Shown here: positions 4,711 to 8,578 of the stretch, piece by piece | Layout of the letters: every line of letters begins with the position of its first letter | Position numbering within the stretch: the stretch's first letter is position 1 | From: Candidatus Yanofskybacteria bacterium RIFOXYD1_FULL_42_10 | GTDB lineage: Bacteria > Patescibacteriota > Minisyncoccia > 2-02-FULL-40-12 > GWA2-44-9 | Length of the DNA stretch: 8,578 bases | Direction of reading: 5' to 3' | Assembly: GCA_001795975.1 (NCBI GenBank) | Contig: MGLG01000018.1 | Location: 5,199 to 13,776 of the forward strand | The notes under the pieces: model-generated | What the model was told of the DNA's origin: nothing | What the model saw: only the letters and a program-made list of their open reading frames with translations | Databases searched by the model: none | Translations under genes and position numbers: made by a program

Positions 4711-5682
4711 TTAAAATTTATTGATGGATTTAAATATTTCCGGATCAATTATTGTTTCAAAACATGTTCTTCCCAAATCATGCTGCCAATCTTGAATTCC
4801 TCCAAAACCGACCCGGTCTATAATCATCGGTTTAGCCGCTCTTCCGCCGGGATATTGTTCTCCCGTATTGACCGTCTCAAACACGGCGCATAATTCAAAT
4901 TTTAAATTGCTTAAAACCTTGTATTCATAAGGACTCTTGGTTTTCGGGTCATTGGGTATGCTGACCCCGAAAAACGAACCGGCTAAACTATCAAGGTCAA
5001 CCGGCAATTTTGATTTTCTCTGCCAATAATCAATCACCTGACTCTGAATCACGGATAAATCGCTGATTCTTCTTTCATCCAGCCGTTCCAGCCGTCTTGA
5101 TTGAGGCGAACCGGCAATAAAAAAACCGAAAACAACGGTTGCCGCAACTATACCTATGATTGCCGGCACAAATATTTTAGAACCAAAAACAGTTTTAGAG
5201 CCATTTTGGAGGGGAATTTTTAATTGTAAAAAATAATAATAAAAAACAGCTCCGGCGATAAAGAAGACGCTTGCGACTTTTAACAAAAACCTTGCGGTCA
5301 ATTCCCCGTTTAAATATGTCTGAATCAATATTACTAAATCGCCGATGATAACAAGCGCGGCCGCAAAAACCGTAAGATACAAAAGCCATTTGCGTATTTT
5401 TAATTCCGTTTTTTCGGGAAATTGTTTGATATCCTTATTCAAAAACCAAGAAACCCAAACATAAACCGGAAAAACAACGATTAAGGCGGCAAGGGCGCGG
5501 CGGATAAGGTCATAGAATGATCGGTTGCTCCAATAATTATCGGATAACGCGTCCGGAAAATATATGTTTGTGTATTGGAATAAAAGAGCGCCAAAACTGA
5601 TTGCGCTCACGATAAGCGCAACTACGGCAAGCAAATGCATAAATGTATCGCGGGGAAGATTTTTGTTTATGTCATTAACCAT
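4711..5682 (-). CDS. DUF5671-type membrane protein with pilin-like extracytoplasmic domain
   Basis: The protein has 323 residues from ATG 5682. Five transmembrane helices are predicted at about 15-42, 62-81, 99-123, 131-153 and 169-190. The N-terminus NLPRDTFMHLLAVVALIVSA and the overall arrangement match what I recall of the DUF5671 family, which is frequent in candidate-phyla bacteria. The last 130 residues are soluble: DERRISDLSVIQSQVIDYWQ (202-221), then SIPNDPKTKSPYEYKV (241-256). This resembles the globular part of type IV pilin or type II secretion pseudopilins. Cys265 and Cys307 could form a disulfide. Its role is unknown; a surface or envelope function is inferred. An in-frame ATG at 5715 would add 11 residues but lies inside the inverted-repeat segment, before a possible -10 box, so ATG 5682 is preferred. 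Confidence 0.8.
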   Translation of the reverse strand: MVNDINKNLPRDTFMHLLAVVALIVSAISFGALLFQYTNIYFPDALSDNYWSNRSFYDLIRRALAALIVVFPVYVWVSWFLNKDIKQFPEKTELKIRKWLLYLTVFAAALVIIGDLVILIQTYLNGELTARFLLKVASVFFIAGAVFYYYFLQLKIPLQNGSKTVFGSKIFVPAIIGIVAATVVFGFFIAGSPQSRRLERLDERRISDLSVIQSQVIDYWQRKSKLPVDLDSLAGSFFGVSIPNDPKTKSPYEYKVLSNLKFELCAVFETVNTGEQYPGGRAAKPMIIDRVGFGGIQDWQHDLGRTCFETIIDPEIFKSINKF

Positions 5683-5689
5683 TAAATTA

Positions 5690-5695
5690 TTTATA
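5690..5695 (-). promoter_or_regulatory. Possible -10 box for the DUF5671-type gene
   Basis: TATAAA on the minus strand (5 of 6 matches) is followed by TAATTT and then A-ATG at 5682, predicting a start with a one-base leader. A TTGACC element lies upstream at 5715-5710, but only 14 bp away, shorter than the usual 16-18 bp spacer. The assignment is therefore tentative. Three bases of this box come from the end of the inverted repeat that bounds the noncoding segment. Confidence 0.35.
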
Positions 5696-5721
5696 GAATT
5701 TCTGCGTTTGGTCAAGTTCGG

Positions 5722-5762
5722 AGGCGATTCCCACCGAAATTCTTCGGCGTGAACCTTCGCCT
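5722..5762 (-). ncRNA. Candidate structured RNA upstream of the DUF5671-type gene
   Basis: Read on the minus strand, AGGCGA (5762-5757 by complement of TCGCCT) pairs with TCGCCT (5727-5722). It encloses an internal loop and a 7-bp stem, CGCCGAA against TTCGGTG, with a GAAT loop. One pair is G-U on the minus strand but A-C on the plus strand, which favours minus-strand RNA. An alternative hairpin formed by GCCT and AGGC just upstream would compete with the outer stem, as in attenuators. No known riboswitch consensus was recognised. Confidence 0.3.
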
Positions 5763-5854
5763 TTCAGGCAAAATCAAGTATTGGGGCGAGCCATAATACA
5801 CTATGGCGAGAACCAAACGGAGATTTTAACGCAGAAATTGACCAAACCCTTGTG

Positions 5855-5901
5855 GCTTGAAACAGGTTAAGCCCTATTTTGTTGGGCTTCCTGTTTCAAG
5901 C
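5855..5901 (-). terminator. Strong hairpin 12 nt after the nrdJ stop
   Basis: GCTTGAAACAGG (5855-5866) pairs perfectly with CCTGTTTCAAGC (5890-5901), and AAGCCC (5869-5874) with GGGCTT (5884-5889). This gives 18 bp with a two-base bulge and a 9-nt loop. It is the obvious 3'-end structure for the nrdJ transcript. No T run follows on the minus strand, so it is not a classical intrinsic terminator; transcript stabilisation or processing is equally possible. Confidence 0.5.
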
Positions 5902-5913
5902 GCAGAAATTCTA

Positions 5914-8578
5914 TTAGTTACACACGCCTGTGGTGGAAAAGCAATTTGGACAAGTATAACACGAACCAGCGCGAACCATAAGAGCGCCGCACTGGGAACA
6001 TGCCGGAGCGTCAGCGTGGATTACCGCCACTTTATTGTCAATTTTGCCGGTACTAACGGAAATCAATTCTGCCAAAATCTTGTCGTTGGAAGACTGACTT
6101 TCAGCAATTTCGGTATTTAATCCTCCGCCATGTTCGGTCTGAACTCCAAAAATTTCTTCTCTTTCTTCCTGGCTAAGCAATTTAAACCCTAAATATCTGA
6201 AAACATAATCAACAATTGATTTAGCTGTCGGAATTTGGGGATTATTGGTAAAACCGGCCGGATCAAAACGCATATCTTTGAACTTTTTTACCAAAGCTTT
6301 AAGCGGCACTCCGGACTGCAGACACATGGAAATTAAAGTGGCAATAGTATCAAATAATCCCGACACGGTGCTTCCCTCTTTGGCGGTGGTAATGAATGTC
6401 TCTCCCGGTTTTTGTGTTCCGGGATAAAAACCGACCGTGAGATAACTTTCAAAACCGCCCACGGAAAACTTATGAGTCATGGACGGCCGTTCATCCGGCA
6501 GTTTGCGGCGAGTATAGCCGTTTATTTTTTCAATTAAATTATTTTCGCCGGCTTCTTCTTCTTTCTTCGCTTTTTGGTCTTTGGTTAAATTAAGGGGCTG
6601 AATGGATTTGGAACCGTCGCGATACACAGCGATGGCTTTTAGACCAAGCCGCCAGCCTTCCATAAAAACATTTTTAACATCTTCTACGGTAGCGTCGCTC
6701 GGCAAATTGACCGTTTTGGAAATTGCCCCAGAAATAAAAGGCTGAACGGCCGCCATCATTTTGATGTGGCCGAGATGATAAATGCATCTGTTGCCATTTT
6801 TGGGCCGGAAAGAACAATCAAACACCGGCAAATGCTCCTGTTTAATATGGGGCGCGCCCTCAATAGTTTCTTTTTCCAAAATATAATCAGAAATTTCTTT
6901 GACTTGTTCATTGGCATAACCCAATCTTGTTAAAGCGAGCGGAACTTGATTATTTACCAACTTCAAAACTCCCCCGCCAACTAATTTCTTGTATTTTACT
7001 ATCGCTAATTCAGGCTCCACTCCGGTCGTGTCGCAGTCCATCAAAAAAGCGATTGTTCCGGTGGGAGCCAAGACGGTCACTTGTGAATTTCTGACGCCGT
7101 ATTTTTCGCTAAGTTCCAAAACTTCCTGCCAAATTAATTTGGCCTGATCACGCAAATTGATATCTTCGTGTTCTGAAACCTCGGAATTAAGAAACAATTT
7201 TTCGGCTTCATTCATGTGTTTTTCAATCACGCCGAGCGTCGGCTCTTTGTTTAAATCATAACCGGCGAACGGGCCTTTAATGCTCGCCAATACCGCAGAC
7301 ATTCTGTATGCCTCTCCACACATTAAAGAAGTAATCCGTCCGGCGGTGATTCGGCCGGCATCGGAATCATACGGAAGCCCCAACACCATCAATGTCGCGC
7401 CCAAATTGGCGTAACCCAACCCCAATTCTCTGTAATTCTTGGCATTTTCCGTAATCCGTTCCGTGGGATAAAACGAATTCCCCACGATTATTTCTTGAGC
7501 CGCAATCATTGTATCAACGGCTTTTCTGAAAAGCTCCGTGTTAAACCTGCCGCCCGCGCTCAAAAATTTAAGCAAATTCAAAGAAGCAAGATTGCAGGCG
7601 CTGTTGTCTATGTGCATATATTCACTGCACGGATTGGATGCGTTTATCCGACCGGTATTGGAACAGGTATTCCATTCGTTGATGGTGGTATCGTACTGCA
7701 TGCCCGGATCGGCGCTATGCCAAGCCGCATCGGCGCACCAATCCAAAATTTCTCTGGCTTTCAATGTTTTTACCGTCTCGCCCGTAGTGACGGCTTTTAA
7801 ATCCCAGTAACCGTCCGCCTCCACCGCTCTCATAAATTCGTCGTTAACCCTGACCGAATTGTTGGCGTTCTGATACGGCAACAAGGTATAAGGATCAAAA
7901 ATGTCGGCTTCAATTGAATCTTTGATGCCGCTTCTCTCAAGAGCCTTGGTCATATCTTCAATTACTTTTTTGCAATAAATAAAATTTTTGATGTCGGGAT
8001 GATCGGCATTTAAAATGACCATTTTGGCGGCCCGGCGAGTCGTTCCTCCCGACCTGATGGAATTGGCGACTCCGTCGGCGCCCTTCATAAAAGACACCGG
8101 CCCGGAAGAACGGCCGCCCCTTGAAAGAGCTTCTTCCGAAGATCTAAGTTTTGATAAATTGATGCCGGAACCTGAACCGTATTTAAATATCCACCCCTCG
8201 TCCTTGTACCACTCAAGAATTGACTGCATGTTGTCTTCCACCGAAAGAATAAAACACGCGCTACATTGGGGCCGTTCCTGAACCCCGACATTAAACCACA
8301 CCGGACTGTTAAAGGCGGCGTATTGATTGATCAAGAGAAAAGTTAAATCTTGAATAAAATTATTGCCGTCTTCGGACGAAGCAAAATAGCCATCTTTTAA
8401 TCCCCAATAACCGACAGTTTTGGCGACCCTGTCCACCATCTGTCTGGCGCTGTATTCTCTGTCGGGAGAATCCATCTTGCCTCTAAAATATTTGGACGCC
8501 ACAATGTCGGTTGCCGATTGACTCCAAAAATTGGGCACTTCAATATTTTTCTGTTCAAAAACAACGGTGTTGTCTCCT
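5914..8578 (-). CDS. nrdJ: Class II (adenosylcobalamin-dependent) ribonucleoside reductase, 5' end cut off
   Basis: The enzyme reduces ribonucleotides to deoxyribonucleotides with a radical from adenosylcobalamin. About 887 residues are visible. The frame stays open to the right edge (residues GDNTVVFEQKNIEVPNFWSQ), so the true start lies outside. Hallmarks in visible numbering: QCSACF (104-109) with one redox cysteine; the thiyl-radical loop NPCSE (315-319, Cys317) with Asn315 and Glu319; the partner cysteine in NSACNLASLNL (Cys328); APTGTIAFLMDCDTTGVEPE (504-523). A TSCPD-type C-terminal domain follows (about 690-800, with RRKLPDERPSMTHKFSVGGF at its start), and a cysteine-rich tail (Cys860, 863, 873, 876, 879, 886) resembling a zinc-binding or thiol-relay module. 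No frameshift or intein is seen. No cobalamin synthesis or uptake gene is in the window, so cofactor scavenging is inferred. An internal GTG at 8538 is not the start. Confidence 0.97.
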   Translation of the reverse strand, partial: GDNTVVFEQKNIEVPNFWSQSATDIVASKYFRGKMDSPDREYSARQMVDRVAKTVGYWGLKDGYFASSEDGNNFIQDLTFLLINQYAAFNSPVWFNVGVQERPQCSACFILSVEDNMQSILEWYKDEGWIFKYGSGSGINLSKLRSSEEALSRGGRSSGPVSFMKGADGVANSIRSGGTTRRAAKMVILNADHPDIKNFIYCKKVIEDMTKALERSGIKDSIEADIFDPYTLLPYQNANNSVRVNDEFMRAVEADGYWDLKAVTTGETVKTLKAREILDWCADAAWHSADPGMQYDTTINEWNTCSNTGRINASNPCSEYMHIDNSACNLASLNLLKFLSAGGRFNTELFRKAVDTMIAAQEIIVGNSFYPTERITENAKNYRELGLGYANLGATLMVLGLPYDSDAGRITAGRITSLMCGEAYRMSAVLASIKGPFAGYDLNKEPTLGVIEKHMNEAEKLFLNSEVSEHEDINLRDQAKLIWQEVLELSEKYGVRNSQVTVLAPTGTIAFLMDCDTTGVEPELAIVKYKKLVGGGVLKLVNNQVPLALTRLGYANEQVKEISDYILEKETIEGAPHIKQEHLPVFDCSFRPKNGNRCIYHLGHIKMMAAVQPFISGAISKTVNLPSDATVEDVKNVFMEGWRLGLKAIAVYRDGSKSIQPLNLTKDQKAKKEEEAGENNLIEKINGYTRRKLPDERPSMTHKFSVGGFESYLTVGFYPGTQKPGETFITTAKEGSTVSGLFDTIATLISMCLQSGVPLKALVKKFKDMRFDPAGFTNNPQIPTAKSIVDYVFRYLGFKLLSQEEREEIFGVQTEHGGGLNTEIAESQSSNDKILAELISVSTGKIDNKVAVIHADAPACSQCGALMVRAGSCYTCPNCFSTTGVCN

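Larger units (their letters stand above)
5693..5914. repeat. 222-bp noncoding segment bounded by a 14-bp inverted repeat
   Basis: ATAGAATTTCTGCG at 5693-5706 is repeated exactly as its reverse complement at 5901-5914, where it touches the nrdJ stop codon. A third copy of the inner part, CGCAGAAATT, lies at 5830-5839. CGTTTGGT (5705-5712) and ACCAAACG (5812-5819) form a further nested inverted repeat. No gene is visible inside. A smaller hairpin pairs GCCATA with TATGGC at about 5791-5808. Terminal repeats, size and noncoding nature resemble a miniature inverted-repeat element, but no target-site duplication is evident. Alternatively it is a structured leader or intergenic RNA. Confidence 0.55.

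Noticed and set aside
5683..5715. ATG at 5715 as the start of the DUF5671-type gene
   Set aside because: The added residues are encoded by the inverted-repeat end and lie before a candidate -10 box. The family-like sequence begins after ATG 5682. Not fully excluded.
5716..5780. Cyclic di-GMP or cobalamin riboswitch
   Set aside because: A GGGA...GCCTCCG-like stretch vaguely recalls the c-di-GMP-I aptamer, but the required GCAAACC and receptor parts are absent. No B12 box is seen, and the segment lies downstream, not upstream, of nrdJ.
5857..6120. Plus-strand open frame beginning in the post-nrdJ hairpin
   Set aside because: It is antisense to the conserved cysteine-rich tail of nrdJ, starts within a palindrome and shows no family features.
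8536..8578. GTG at 8538 as the nrdJ start
   Set aside because: The frame is open to the window edge, and the preceding residues (VVFEQKNIEVP) look like normal class II reductase sequence, so the gene is truncated by the window.
1..8578. CRISPR array, tRNA, rRNA, transposase or integrase
   Set aside because: No regularly spaced direct repeats, tRNA cloverleaf, rRNA signature or recombinase-like protein was seen on either strand.

Overview
All supportable genes in this window lie on the minus strand, so transcription runs from the right edge to the left. The gene set suggests an uncultured bacterium of the Candidate Phyla Radiation, probably Parcubacteria-like. The reasons are a membrane protein of the DUF5671 type with a pilin-like tail, tiny lineage-restricted proteins next to a caspase-like protease, short spacers, and no recognisable Shine-Dalgarno sequence before any visible start. 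TGA is used as a stop (EamA-type gene, FKBP gene), which argues against the recoded Gracilibacteria and SR1 groups. The lineage assignment is inference from gene content, not from a marker tree.

Layout from right to left, in transcription order: (1) 5914-8578, a 5'-truncated class II (adenosylcobalamin-dependent) ribonucleotide reductase, nrdJ. (2) 5693-5914, a noncoding segment bounded by a 14-bp inverted repeat and rich in hairpins. (3) 4711-5682, a five-helix DUF5671-type membrane protein with an extracytoplasmic pilin-like domain. (4) 4606-4703, copy 2 of a structured repeat. (5) 4066-4584, a membrane-anchored FKBP prolyl isomerase. (6) 2946-4004, a compact three-gene operon with its own strong promoter: a 67-aa protein, an 84-aa protein and a caspase-like (clan CD) putative cysteine protease. 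(7) 1532-2800, a family GH1 beta-glycosidase whose promoter predicts a leaderless mRNA. (8) 1404-1519, copy 1 of the structured repeat. (9) 523-1395, a ten-helix EamA/DMT-type transporter, overlapped by 4 bp by (10) 1-526, a secreted clan GH-A glycoside hydrolase cut off by the left edge.

The left third looks like a small carbohydrate-use cluster: an exported glycosidase, a permease-like protein and a cytoplasmic GH1 enzyme. The DUF5671 and FKBP genes both make envelope proteins. nrdJ supplies deoxynucleotides. The three-gene protease operon is the least understood part and the best candidate for an undescribed system. The most striking noncoding signal is a pair of related structured elements, each directly after a stop codon, which differ by paired (compensatory) changes in their stems.
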